61,372 nt of DNA, from NCBI GenBank assembly GCA_900539375.1, contig UQBY01000021.1, forward strand, positions 1-61,372, written 5' to 3'. The notes beneath the pieces are model-generated. The model was given only the letters and a program-made list of their open reading frames with translations, made no database searches and had not been told where the DNA came from. The translations under genes and the position numbers were made by a program. This document shows, one piece after another, positions 1 through 7,892 of this stretch (within the stretch, counting starts at the first letter, position 1; each line of letters opens with the position of its first letter). Origin of the DNA: an uncultured Clostridium sp. (GTDB taxonomy: Bacteria > Bacillota > Clostridia > Clostridiales > Clostridiaceae).

Positions 1-137
1 ATGTAAGAAGTGGAGCAAGTACAAGTAGTAGTGTTATAGGCTCCTTATCTAATGGTTCAAAGGTAACAATAGTAGGAGAAAGTGGCTCATGGTATAAGAT
101 TAACTATGGAAACACAACAGGATACGTAAGTAAAGAT
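1..137 (+). repeat. SH3-coding direct repeat, copy 1
   Basis: Matches bases 247-383 at an offset of 246 bp (82 codons). By eye, 135 of 137 bases agree; the differences are at 125/371 and 137/383. The copy may begin before the window. Confidence 0.9.
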
Positions 138-905
138 TATATACAATCTTCAGGAGAATCAAATAATTCTTCAAATTCTGGAAATAGTTCATCAGAAACA
201 GCAAGTAACAAAAGTGGATATGTAGTAAATGTACACAGTAGCTTAAATGTAAGAAGTGGAGCAAGTACAAGTAGTAGTGTTATAGGCTCCTTATCTAATG
301 GTTCAAAGGTAACAATAGTAGGAGAAAGTGGCTCATGGTATAAGATTAACTATGGAAACACAACAGGATATGTAAGTAAAGAGTATGTAAGTTTAGGAAG
401 TAGTGTACCTAACACTGGAAACAATTCCGGAAATTCAAATTCAAATGCAACTTCTTCAACCTATGAAACTGTATATAATGCAATGACGCAACATCTTGGA
501 AGTCCTTATGTTTGGGGAGGAGCAGGAGAATTATTAACAACTAGCTATGTAAGAACTATGATGTCAATTTATCCATCTCAAGCAGCTGCAGGAAGATATA
601 ATAGAGCATTACAATATGCAGACCAAGGATATAGAGCATTTGATTGTTCAGGTCTTATGCAATGGGGATATAGACAAGCTGGAATAAATATAGGAAGATC
701 TACTTATGACCAAATATTTAATGGAGTAGAAGTATCTATATACAATGTAAAACCTGGTGATTTATTATTCTATTCTAGTTTAGAACATGTTGGTATGTAT
801 GTAGGAAATGATATGTGGATAGAAGCACCTAATAGTAGTTCGAATGTAAGAATAGTAAATGTACCTTGGAGTAAAATTGGAAGAGCAAGAAGAATTATTA
901 ATTAA
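1..905 (+). CDS. Secreted SH3-repeat NlpC/P60 cell-wall peptidase (3' part; 5' end outside window)
   Basis: The frame is open from base 3 to the TAA at 903-905 and enters from the left edge, so the N-terminus and any signal peptide are missing. Seen: two bacterial SH3 repeats (about bases 1-140 and 225-395), each with the LNVRSGAS and YVSK signatures, joined by Ser/Asn-rich linkers. A C-terminal NlpC/P60 domain follows, with the YVWGG entry motif, the catalytic Cys in FDCSG, and the His in EHVGMYVG. About 40 extra residues lie between YVWGG and FDCSG, longer than in a compact NlpC domain. Family knowledge: such enzymes cleave peptidoglycan stem peptides outside the cell, with SH3 domains binding the wall. 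A hairpin terminator follows directly. Confidence 0.9.
   Translation, partial: VRSGASTSSSVIGSLSNGSKVTIVGESGSWYKINYGNTTGYVSKDYIQSSGESNNSSNSGNSSSETASNKSGYVVNVHSSLNVRSGASTSSSVIGSLSNGSKVTIVGESGSWYKINYGNTTGYVSKEYVSLGSSVPNTGNNSGNSNSNATSSTYETVYNAMTQHLGSPYVWGGAGELLTTSYVRTMMSIYPSQAAAGRYNRALQYADQGYRAFDCSGLMQWGYRQAGINIGRSTYDQIFNGVEVSIYNVKPGDLLFYSSLEHVGMYVGNDMWIEAPNSSSNVRIVNVPWSKIGRARRIIN
247..383 (+). repeat. SH3-coding direct repeat, copy 2
   Basis: Second copy of the near-identical SH3-coding unit, in frame with copy 1. Such close DNA identity points to recent duplication or gene conversion inside the gene. Confidence 0.9.
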
Positions 906-915
906 TAAGAAAAAA

Positions 916-949
916 ATCTAGATACACTTTATAGTATCTAGATTTTTTT
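916..949 (+). terminator. Intrinsic terminator of the NlpC/P60 gene
   Basis: Perfect 10-bp stem (ATCTAGATAC / GTATCTAGAT) with an 8-base loop, followed by a T run. Confidence 0.9.
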
Positions 950-975
950 GTTAATATAAAAACCTATATAAAATA

Positions 976-1009
976 AAAAAAACGCTATTATAAGCGATTT
1001 TTTTTATTT
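976..1009. terminator. Bidirectional terminator
   Basis: Stem AACGCT / AGCG with flanking A run and T run that pair further, so it can act on both strands. It lies between the rightward peptidase gene and the leftward rimI operon. The rest of 950-1172 holds no gene; an 11-bp inverted repeat is at 1031-1041/1070-1080. Confidence 0.6.
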
Positions 1010-1172
1010 TTATCATTATAGGGGGTTACCTATAATTAAAAACATATTTAAGAGGTTTTTCTTACTTCGTTTTAATTATATCATAATAAAATAAAAAATA
1101 AAAGACTTTTTATAATGAAATTTAAATAAATTTTAAGTATTATAAGAATAAAAAGGAAATAAAAGTAATATA

Positions 1173-1616
1173 TTAAAAATTAAACCACATAATAATAGCA
1201 TCTTCATTATTATCAGAATAATATTTTTTTCGTTTTCCAGCAGCTTTAAAACCAAGTTTTTCATATAATTTTAAAGCAGGAACATTAGATTCTCTAACTT
1301 CTAATGTAATTGAGTTACATTTTTCAGCTTTACAACCTTTAATTAAGGCATTCATTAAATATGTACCTAACCCTTTTTCTCTAAAGTTTGGATGTATTGC
1401 TACATTAGTGATATGTCCTTCATCAACAATAATCCAAACTCCAGCAAAGCCTAAAATATTTTTATTATTATCTTTAACTAAAAAATATTTTGCTAATGGA
1501 TTTGTAACTTCTTTTAATAGGGATTCTTTGCTCCAAGATTCTTTTAAACTTAAATTACTTATATTTAAAACTTCATCAACATCTTTTTCATTCATAAGAT
1601 GGATACTAAGATTCAT
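1173..1616 (-). CDS. rimI: Ribosomal protein-alanine N-acetyltransferase
   Basis: 147-residue GNAT-fold protein. Seen: the acetyl-CoA-binding segment around NFREKGLGTYLMNALI and the C-terminal block with ALKLYEKLGFK, which ends in a tyrosine-containing stretch as in RimI proteins. In the family it acetylates the N-terminal alanine of ribosomal protein S18. Last gene of a three-gene leftward operon: its first codons overlap the end of tsaB by 11 bases, so translation is probably coupled. The tsaE-tsaB-rimI order is common in Firmicutes. The upstream ribosome site is weak, which fits coupling. Confidence 0.88.
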   Translation of the reverse strand: MNLSIHLMNEKDVDEVLNISNLSLKESWSKESLLKEVTNPLAKYFLVKDNNKNILGFAGVWIIVDEGHITNVAIHPNFREKGLGTYLMNALIKGCKAEKCNSITLEVRESNVPALKLYEKLGFKAAGKRKKYYSDNNEDAIIMWFNF

Positions 1617-2316
1617 AATTAACTTTCAACCTTCTTTCTAATTCTCTTTCAGCTTGAGGCTTTTTTAAATAAATAGGTGCAGAATTAGAATCGTCACAAA
1701 TTCCATTTTTTAATAAATTCAATCCTAATTCTCCTAAAGAAGATGCTCTTATTATGTTTAAATGAACAGGTGCAAAATGAGCCTTAGGGAAATTATCACA
1801 TATATATTTTTTATGTTTATAAAGACCATCTCCAACAAATATTACTTCTTCATTTTTATCCTTTAGTAAATTAACAAGTTCATCAATATCTAAAGCTGTA
1901 TAGTCCATAATTTTTTCTAAGCTATCATTATTATTTTTGTATAAAGCAGTATATACATTTTCTCTTAAAGCATCCATGATAGGACATATAATTCCATTAA
2001 AAGATATAAGATTATATGCTAATGCATCTAAAGAAGAAATACTTATGTAAGGTTTATTATTTCCAAAACTCATTCCTTTAATAGTAGCCATACCTATTCT
2101 AAGACCTGTAAAGGAACCTGGCCCTTTAGAAACAACATAACCATCAATATCATCTATTGAAAGATTACATTCTTTAAGAAGATTTTCAATAAGAGGCATA
2201 AGTATAACTGAATGTTCTCTCTTATCATTAAGAATATATTCACCTAACAAAACATCATCTTTTAAAATAGCAACAGTTGCAACTTTAGAAGAAGAATCAA
2301 TACTTAAAACAATCAT
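1606..2316 (-). CDS. tsaB: tRNA t6A37 threonylcarbamoyltransferase complex subunit TsaB
   Basis: 236 residues. Seen: the N-terminal LSIDSSSKVATVAI strand-loop of the ASKHA/Kae1-like fold, and the block SKGPGSFTGLRIGM that marks TsaB. TsaB works in the cytoplasm with TsaD and TsaE to place threonylcarbamoyl on A37 of ANN-reading tRNAs; it is a scaffold paralog of TsaD without its metal site. The ATG overlaps the tsaE stop (ATGA) and has AAAGGAG upstream, showing tight coupling. TsaD is not in this window. Confidence 0.93.
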   Translation of the reverse strand: MIVLSIDSSSKVATVAILKDDVLLGEYILNDKREHSVILMPLIENLLKECNLSIDDIDGYVVSKGPGSFTGLRIGMATIKGMSFGNNKPYISISSLDALAYNLISFNGIICPIMDALRENVYTALYKNNNDSLEKIMDYTALDIDELVNLLKDKNEEVIFVGDGLYKHKKYICDNFPKAHFAPVHLNIIRASSLGELGLNLLKNGICDDSNSAPIYLKKPQAERELERRLKVNYES

Positions 2317-2774
2317 TTTTCTAGCTCCTTTATATATTCATATCTTTTACCATAAGGAATAATAGATATTTTTCTATAGTTTTCACCTTTTGATAAATCT
2401 TTTGATATATTAATATGAAGATAAGAAGGTGGTAAAATATCTTCAATATAATTTGCCCATTCTATAATTGATACAGCATCTGAAAATATATAATCATCAA
2501 AGCCAATGGCATATACTTCATCAGGGTCTCCAACTCTATATACATCAAAATGATTTAGTTTCAATCTTCCAGAATCATACTCATTAACTATAGTAAAGGT
2601 TGGACTTGTTATAGTGTCATTTATACCAAGACCTTTTGCAATTCCCTTTGTAATATGAGTTTTACCAGTTCCAAGGTCTCCAGTTAAACATATTACATCT
2701 CCAGGATTTAGTAGTTTCCCTAACTTATATCCTAAGGAAGTAGTTTCATCTATATTATTTACAACAAAATCCAT
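2313..2774 (-). CDS. tsaE: tRNA t6A37 biosynthesis ATPase TsaE
   Basis: 153-residue P-loop ATPase. Seen: Walker A GDLGTGKTHI near residues 31-40, the family block SPTFTIVNEY, and the following HFDVYR segment. TsaE hydrolyses ATP to reset the TsaB-TsaD complex during t6A synthesis. First gene of the leftward tsaE-tsaB-rimI operon, with AAAGGAG before the ATG. Length is normal for the family. Confidence 0.93.
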   Translation of the reverse strand: MDFVVNNIDETTSLGYKLGKLLNPGDVICLTGDLGTGKTHITKGIAKGLGINDTITSPTFTIVNEYDSGRLKLNHFDVYRVGDPDEVYAIGFDDYIFSDAVSIIEWANYIEDILPPSYLHINISKDLSKGENYRKISIIPYGKRYEYIKELEK

Positions 2775-2887
2775 AAATAAACTCCTTTCTAAATCTTATC
2801 TTACTATATTTTATCAAAATGAAATAAAAATAAAAATACTTAATTTAAATAAGAAAAAAATATTATTAAAAAAATAAAAAAAAGTTG

Positions 2888-2916
2888 TTGCAATTTATTT
2901 TTATGTATTATATAAT
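2888..2916 (+). promoter_or_regulatory. Vegetative promoter of tRNA-Trp
   Basis: TTGCAA (2888-2893), 17-bp spacer, TATAAT (2911-2916). The tRNA begins 13 bases beyond the -10 box. Confidence 0.75.
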
Positions 2917-2928
2917 AAACCTTGTCGA

Positions 2929-3004
2929 AGGGGTATGGCTCAATTGGTAGAGTAGTGGTCTCCAAAACCATTGGTTCTGGGTTCGAGTCCTAGTGCCCCT
3001 GCCA
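2929..3004 (+). tRNA. tRNA-Trp (anticodon CCA)
   Basis: 76 bases that fold as a cloverleaf. The acceptor stem AGGGGTA / TGCCCCT has one G-T pair. The D-loop, a 5-bp anticodon stem with loop CTCCAAA (anticodon CCA at 2962-2964), a T-arm with GTTCGAGTC, and an encoded CCA end are all visible. It is a single tRNA with its own promoter and terminator. Confidence 0.97.
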
Positions 3005-3008
3005 TAAG

Positions 3009-3040
3009 CTCGTAAGCGGATGCTTACGGGTTTTTATTTT
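3009..3040 (+). terminator. Intrinsic terminator of tRNA-Trp
   Basis: 9-bp stem CTCGTAAGC / GCTTACGGG (one T-G pair), 4-base loop, then TTTTTATTTT. Confidence 0.93.
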
Positions 3041-3052
3041 GTTACAAAAGGA

Positions 3053-3090
3053 AATGAACCATAGCTTGTCTTTTTTTACTATAGTTCATT
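3053..3090 (-). terminator. Likely terminator of the leftward membrane-protein gene
   Basis: Twelve-base arms (3053-3064 and 3079-3090) pair with one mismatch, which becomes a G-U pair on the minus strand. It sits just past the stop of the 3108-3935 gene. The T tract is short. Confidence 0.5.
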
Positions 3091-3107
3091 AAAATTACAT
3101 AATCTTT

Positions 3108-3935
3108 TTATTTATTCATTAATTCACTTAATATATTATCCATATCATCAATTACCCAACCTTGTCCTTTAACTTTAGTAAGATTTATAGTAATATCTTT
3201 TAAAGCTTCATCATTAACAAGAAGAGATTTATTTTCGTCAAGAGAAACAAAATATATTTTAAATTCTGCTTTAATAGCTTTATGTGTACTATCAGTTTTA
3301 CTTATTTTTTTAATGCTATAATCATTTATTTTAACTGAATCTAAAGCTTCTTGTGTAATATTAAGACTAGAATCTTCTAAAGCTCCTAATTCCTCTAATT
3401 TACTTATACTAACATCATTAAAAGCTTGTTCAAATTTTCTAATATTATTTCTTGGAGTATCAATACTTATTGAAACAATAAAGATGATAGAAAGTAAAAG
3501 AGCAGTAACTCCAATTTTTATAAGAGTGTTAGTTTTTTCTTTTAAGTGAAAAATATAATTTTTCCTATATAGTGCATAAAAATATATTGCTGGAATAATA
3601 ATTGAAATAATATAATTTAATGCTAAGCTAGAGCTAAAGCCATATTTAAATATTTGAGTTAACAAAGTTAATAAAGTAAATAAGTAATAAGAGTATATTG
3701 CAAAAGTTTTCTTAAGACATATAAGTATTAAAGATATGATAACTAAAAGTGATAATACAAGATATATATTTAATTCTATTTTTGTAAAAAGAATACTAGA
3801 TATATCTTCTGAATAAATAAATGTTAATAAAGTTGTAAAAACTCTAAATACAGGGAAGATTGCTAATAATAATGATAGCATAGGAATAACAACACCTATT
3901 TGTTCTCTTGGTAGGTTATTATATTTTTTTTTCAT
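3108..3935 (-). CDS. Integral membrane protein of unknown function
   Basis: 275 residues; I do not recognise the family. Seen: a short polar N-terminus, then about five hydrophobic segments in the first 165 residues. A soluble C-terminal domain of about 110 residues follows, rich in Lys, Asp and Ser, and ends with GQGWVIDDMDNIL. The segment KLEELGALEDSSLNITQEAL is likely helical. This layout (membrane domain plus extracytoplasmic or cytoplasmic tail) resembles DUF4878-like proteins, but the match is not firm. It has AGGAGG upstream and appears monocistronic, between tRNA-Trp and the divergent UspA gene. Confidence 0.75.
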   Translation of the reverse strand: MKKKYNNLPREQIGVVIPMLSLLLAIFPVFRVFTTLLTFIYSEDISSILFTKIELNIYLVLSLLVIISLILICLKKTFAIYSYYLFTLLTLLTQIFKYGFSSSLALNYIISIIIPAIYFYALYRKNYIFHLKEKTNTLIKIGVTALLLSIIFIVSISIDTPRNNIRKFEQAFNDVSISKLEELGALEDSSLNITQEALDSVKINDYSIKKISKTDSTHKAIKAEFKIYFVSLDENKSLLVNDEALKDITINLTKVKGQGWVIDDMDNILSELMNK

Positions 3936-4101
3936 AAGTTTAAATGCCCTCCTAATTAAAAAAGTAATATTATAAGTATAGCGAATAAAAATGAGAAAGT
4001 AAATAATAGTAATTTTCAGAAAATTTATATTATTTTAGAAGGAAAAAGAGAAAAAAAGTAGAATATATATAATATAATCATAATTAAGGGAGAGATGCTC
4101 T

Positions 4102-4509
4102 ATGAAAAGAAGAATATTAGTACCAATAGATGGAACAGAAAGAAGTAAACATTCACTAGAATTTATAAAAAGCATATTTCCTAGTGACAAAGTAGAATTA
4201 ATTATAATGAATGTTAAGGAGTTAGTATTTATAAATGGTATGATAATATCTGATGAATTAACTGCTGCAAAAGAAATTGCAGATAGAATATTAAATGAAG
4301 CAGTAAGAGAAGTTCCAGGATATAAAGTAGAAACATATTTTACATTTGGATATCCAGGGGATGAAATTGTTAAGAAAGCAAAAGAAGATAATATTGATAT
4401 AATAGTTATGACTAAATCAACAAGAAAAGGTTTAACTAGAATGATAGGTTCTGTAACAGTAAATGTTGTAAAACATGCAAAATGCTCTGTAATGATAGTG
4501 CCAGAATAA
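4102..4509 (+). CDS. Universal stress protein, UspA family
   Basis: 135 residues with the single-domain Usp fold. Seen: N-terminal RILVPIDGTERSKHSLEF, the central FGYPGDEIVKKAKEDNIDIIVM, and the C-terminal IGSVTVNVVKHAKCSVMIVP. The ATP-binding members carry G-2x-G-9x-G(S/T). Here the first glycines are replaced (KSTRKG) while the last GS is kept, so nucleotide binding is uncertain. Cytoplasmic. Monocistronic, with AAGGGAGAG as ribosome site and a terminator right after. Confidence 0.88.
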   Translation: MKRRILVPIDGTERSKHSLEFIKSIFPSDKVELIIMNVKELVFINGMIISDELTAAKEIADRILNEAVREVPGYKVETYFTFGYPGDEIVKKAKEDNIDIIVMTKSTRKGLTRMIGSVTVNVVKHAKCSVMIVPE

Positions 4510-4523
4510 AATATTAATTAAAT

Positions 4524-4560
4524 AAAAATTGCCCTAAAAATTTTTTTAGGACAATTTTTT
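4524..4560. terminator. Bidirectional terminator between uspA-like gene and flavoprotein gene
   Basis: Arms ATTGCCCTAAA (4528-4538) and TTTAGGACAAT (4545-4555) flanked by A and T runs. The single imperfect pair is C-A on the plus strand but G-U on the minus strand. Confidence 0.8.
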
Positions 4561-4572
4561 TATAATATAAAA

Positions 4573-5640
4573 CTATTCAGCAGAAACTTCTTGTTCTATT
4601 TCATTAAAGATTTCTTCAACTGTTGAAATTTTATTTATTTTATATACATTTTCACCACAGAAAATCAATCCATCATCTACATTTCCTTCTACAGCATTTA
4701 TAAGTGCTTTTGTTATGCAATAAGGAGTAGTAGCAGGATTACATGGCTCTAGGCAAGAAAAGCATTTTGTAACTTTTATATTTCCTTTTTTAGTTTTCTC
4801 TACAAATGGATTAAGTAAAGCTCTTCCAGGCATTCCAACAGGACTTTTAACTATAGTTACATCTTCTTTTTTAGCATTAACATAAGCTTTTTTAAATTCA
4901 ATAGAAGCATCACATTCTTCAGTTGCAACAAATCTAGTTGCCATTTGAACTCCACTTGCTCCAAGTTTAAGATATTTTGCCATATCCTTTCCATCAAAAA
5001 CACCACCAGCTACAATTACTGGAATATCTTTAGAGTATTTTTCTCTATATTTTTTTACTTCATCAATAATATTAACAATTGTTTTATCAAAATTTTCTTG
5101 TTCAGTTTCTAATTTATCAGTATGAAATCCTAAATGTCCACCAGCTTTAGGTCCTTCAATAACTACCATGTCAGCTGTTCTGTTATCATGTTTGTCCCAT
5201 AATTTTAAAATAACTTTAGCAGCTTTTAATGAAGAAACTATAGGAGCTATTTTAACTTTAGAATCTTTTACTAACTTTGGAAGGGTAGTAGGAAGACCAG
5301 CACCAGAGATAATTATATCAATTCCAGCTTCAATAGCTGATTTTACATATTCAGCATAGCCAGTTGTAGCAACCATAATGTTTATTCCTAAAATTCCGTT
5401 TTTACATTTTTCTTTAGCAATAGCAATTTCCTTCCTTATTGCCTTAATATTACATTCAATAGGATTATTTTCAAAACCTTCTTCTCTAAAACCTATTTGT
5501 GCAGAAGAAATAACTCCTATTCCACCAGCTTTAGTTACAGCAGAGGCTAAGTTAGATAAGGAAACTCCCACACCCATTCCACCTTGAATAATTGGGATTT
5601 TTACAGAGATATTATCAATTTTTAAGGGCTTAATATTCAT
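4573..5640 (-). CDS. Nitronate monooxygenase / FabK-like FMN-dependent enzyme
   Basis: 355 residues, TIM-barrel flavoprotein of the NMO/FabK family. Seen: N-terminal IPIIQGGMGVGVS, GGIGVISS, the phosphate-binding segment VIVAGGVFDGKDMAKYLKLGASGVQMATRF, and a Cys-rich tail with KCFSCLEPC and TTPYC. Family members either oxidise nitronates or reduce enoyl-ACP (FabK); motifs alone do not separate these. The tail is longer than in typical FabK of about 315 residues. Regulation is suggestive: the upstream region carries a 16-bp perfect inverted repeat with a FabT-type box, which favours a lipid-related role. Monocistronic, with GAGGATG before the ATG. Confidence 0.85.
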   Translation of the reverse strand: MNIKPLKIDNISVKIPIIQGGMGVGVSLSNLASAVTKAGGIGVISSAQIGFREEGFENNPIECNIKAIRKEIAIAKEKCKNGILGINIMVATTGYAEYVKSAIEAGIDIIISGAGLPTTLPKLVKDSKVKIAPIVSSLKAAKVILKLWDKHDNRTADMVVIEGPKAGGHLGFHTDKLETEQENFDKTIVNIIDEVKKYREKYSKDIPVIVAGGVFDGKDMAKYLKLGASGVQMATRFVATEECDASIEFKKAYVNAKKEDVTIVKSPVGMPGRALLNPFVEKTKKGNIKVTKCFSCLEPCNPATTPYCITKALINAVEGNVDDGLIFCGENVYKINKISTVEEIFNEIEQEVSAE

Positions 5641-5670
5641 TTATATCATCCTCACTTTTTCCTTTATAGA

Positions 5671-5713
5671 GATTTTATTTGATAATAGAATATTTTGATT
5701 ATCAAATAAAATC
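5671..5713. promoter_or_regulatory. Perfect inverted repeat with FabT-like operator
   Basis: Arms 5671-5686 (GATTTTATTTGATAAT) and 5698-5713 are exact reverse complements with an 11-base spacer. Inside, 5694-5706 reads TTTGATTATCAAA, a 13-base palindrome like the FabT box known from streptococci and lactococci. It lies between the likely start point and the ATG of the leftward flavoprotein gene. Confidence 0.7.
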
Positions 5714-5720
5714 TAGTTTA

Positions 5721-5749
5721 ATTATAAAGTAAAAACTTGTAATACACAA
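5721..5749 (-). promoter_or_regulatory. Probable promoter of the flavoprotein gene
   Basis: On the minus strand: TTGTGT (5749-5744), 17-bp spacer, TATAAT (5726-5721). The predicted start near 5715 places the inverted repeat at about +1 to +45, a repressor position. Confidence 0.55.
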
Positions 5750-5880
5750 TGCTTAAAAAAAATTAATATGATAAAATAAAAATGATTAAACAATTTTAAT
5801 ATATGGTATAATTTATATATGAAAGAAAAAAGTGTTAAAGTGATTCGGCACCGTTTCCAATGTCAAAGGAGTGAATTTTA

Positions 5881-7455
5881 ATGAATTTTAATAATAAAGA
5901 CAATAATACCATTATGCAATACTTTGAATGGTACTGTACAAATGATGGTTCACTTTGGAAGACTTTAAAAAGAAAAGCCTCTAGTTTAAAAAAGCTTGGA
6001 ATAACTGCTTTATGGTTACCACCTGCATATAAAGGGGCAAATGGAATTAATGATGTAGGATATGGAGTTTATGACTTATATGATTTAGGTGAATTTAATC
6101 AAAAAGGAACAGTAAGAACAAAGTATGGTTTTAAGGAAGAATATATAGCTGCTATAAATCAATGTCATAAAAATAATATTATGATTTATGGAGATATTGT
6201 TTTTAATCACAGGTCAGGAGGAGATACTACAGAACTTGTAGAAGTAGTTCCAGTTGATGAAAATGATAGAACAAGGATTATTGGAGATAAAAAAATAATA
6301 GAATGTTTTACTGTGTTTAATTTTCCAGGAAGAAAAGGAAAATATTCTACTTATACTTTAGATTCAAAAGATTTTGATGGAGTAGATTATGACAATTTAA
6401 AAAAGGAAAATGGAATATTTAAATTTTGTGGTAAAGAGTGGGAAGATGTAGATAAAGAAAAAGGTAATTATGATTTTCTTATGGGCTGTGACTTAGATAT
6501 GGATAATGAAGAGCTTTGTTATGAATTAGATAAATGGGGTACTTGGTATATTGAAGAAACAGGAATAGACGGAGTAAGATTAGATGCAATAAAGCATTTA
6601 AAATTTACTTTTTTTAATGAATGGCTTCCTTTTGTAAGAAAAACAACAAGAAAAGAGATACCTGCTATAGGAGAATATTGGTCTGGGGATTTAAATGCTT
6701 TAACAAATTATCTTAATGTATCTGAAAATATAATGTCTTTATTTGATGTCCCTCTTCATTATAATTTTATGGTTGCAAGTAGAATAGGAAATCAATATGA
6801 TATGAGATATTTAGACAATAAGACACTTGTAAAATATGATGGCTCAAAAGCTGTTACCTTTGTTGACAATCATGATACAGAACCTGGACAAGCATTAGAA
6901 TCTTGGGTAGAGCCTTGGTTTAAAATGTTAGCTTATACTTTTATACTAACAAGGGAACAAGGAGAACCTTGTGTGTTTTATGGAGATTATTATGGAATAC
7001 CATCAAAAGGGTTTAATGGCTTTAAAGAGCAATTAGATATACTTTTAAAGGTAAGAAAAAAGTATGCTTATGGAGTTCAACATGACTATTTAGACCATAA
7101 CAATTTAATTGGTTGGACAAGGGAAGGAGATAAAAAACATAAAAATTCAGCTCTAGCTGCTTTAATCACAAATGGCTATGGCGGAACTAAAAAAATGTAT
7201 GTTGGAAAAGAGTTTAGTGAAACATACTTTTATGATATTACAGGAAATATTAGTGAACATAGATTAATTGATAATGAAGGTTTTGGATATTTTTCAGTTA
7301 AAGATGGCTCTTACTCTGTTTGGGTAGTAGATGAAGAAAGTATGAAACAAAAGAAAGAAAGATTAAAACTTGAAAGACAAAGAAAAAGAGAAGAAAGAGC
7401 AAAAGAAAAATTAAGATTAAAAAAACAAGAAAAATCTTTAGAAAAAAATAATTAA
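5881..7455 (+). CDS. Cytoplasmic alpha-amylase (GH13)
   Basis: 524 residues. Seen: GH13 conserved regions in order, DIVFNHRSGGD (region I), GVRLDAIKH with the nucleophile Asp235, IGEYWSG with the acid Glu265, and FVDNHDTE with Asp332. No signal peptide is present (it starts NFNNKDNNTIMQYFEWYC), so it acts inside the cell, presumably on glycogen or imported maltodextrins, as in the GH13_5 cytoplasmic amylases. The last 40 residues are a Lys/Arg/Glu-rich coiled tail, not part of the usual fold. Monocistronic. A -10 box TATAAT is at 5807-5812, and an unusually GC-rich leader block lies before the AAAGGAG. Confidence 0.93.
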   Translation: MNFNNKDNNTIMQYFEWYCTNDGSLWKTLKRKASSLKKLGITALWLPPAYKGANGINDVGYGVYDLYDLGEFNQKGTVRTKYGFKEEYIAAINQCHKNNIMIYGDIVFNHRSGGDTTELVEVVPVDENDRTRIIGDKKIIECFTVFNFPGRKGKYSTYTLDSKDFDGVDYDNLKKENGIFKFCGKEWEDVDKEKGNYDFLMGCDLDMDNEELCYELDKWGTWYIEETGIDGVRLDAIKHLKFTFFNEWLPFVRKTTRKEIPAIGEYWSGDLNALTNYLNVSENIMSLFDVPLHYNFMVASRIGNQYDMRYLDNKTLVKYDGSKAVTFVDNHDTEPGQALESWVEPWFKMLAYTFILTREQGEPCVFYGDYYGIPSKGFNGFKEQLDILLKVRKKYAYGVQHDYLDHNNLIGWTREGDKKHKNSALAALITNGYGGTKKMYVGKEFSETYFYDITGNISEHRLIDNEGFGYFSVKDGSYSVWVVDEESMKQKKERLKLERQRKREERAKEKLRLKKQEKSLEKNN

Positions 7456-7573
7456 AAAATTTTTAAAAGAAAGTATATTATTATTTTCTTTGGGCAATAT
7501 AATAGTGTAAGTTAATTCAGTAAGCAATTCTAAATTAACTTAAAAACATACCATAAACCAAGGAGGGATCGTT

Positions 7574-7759
7574 ATGTCAAACAAAGCATTAGTTCCAGAA
7601 TCTAAGAATGGATTAAGTAAGTTCAAAACTGAGGTGGCTCAAGAACTAGGAGTACCATTTAAAGACTACAATGGAGATTTATCAGCAAGACAATGTGGTT
7701 CCGTTGGAGGAGAAATGGTAAAAAGAATGGTAGAACAATACGAAAATTCTATAAAGTAA
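7574..7759 (+). CDS. Small acid-soluble spore protein, alpha/beta type
   Basis: 61 residues. Seen: GLSKFKTEVAQELGVP, containing the germination protease (GPR) cut region around KTEVA, and the C-terminal DNA-binding helix GGEMVKRMVEQYE. Such proteins coat spore DNA into an A-like form and protect it from UV and heat. Full length for clostridial members. AGGAGG is well spaced before the ATG. A sigma-G-like -10 (CATACCA, 7547-7553) is possible but lies very close to the ribosome site, so I do not call it. Confidence 0.96.
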   Translation: MSNKALVPESKNGLSKFKTEVAQELGVPFKDYNGDLSARQCGSVGGEMVKRMVEQYENSIK

Positions 7760-7840
7760 TTGTTCAAAAATAACATCTTAAATAATTTTTATAGTTTTAC
7801 TAGAAAAATTACTTTTTAGATTTTGTTCTATTCAAAATGA

Positions 7841-7866
7841 GAGGATGACAAAAGGTCATCCTCTTT
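7841..7866. terminator. Terminator between SASP and deacetylase genes
   Basis: Perfect 9-bp stem GAGGATGAC / GTCATCCTC with a 5-base loop. Short T tracts lie on both sides, so it may serve both converging genes. Confidence 0.8.
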
Positions 7867-7892
7867 AAAGTTTTATAGTAAAGTTTAAATTT

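Noticed and set aside
1..383. CRISPR-like array
   Set aside because: The repeats are long, in-frame protein-coding SH3 units, not short repeats with unique spacers.
7547..7553. Sigma-G -10 box for the SASP gene
   Set aside because: CATACCA fits loosely, but the start point would fall on the ribosome site and no convincing -35 lies at the right distance.
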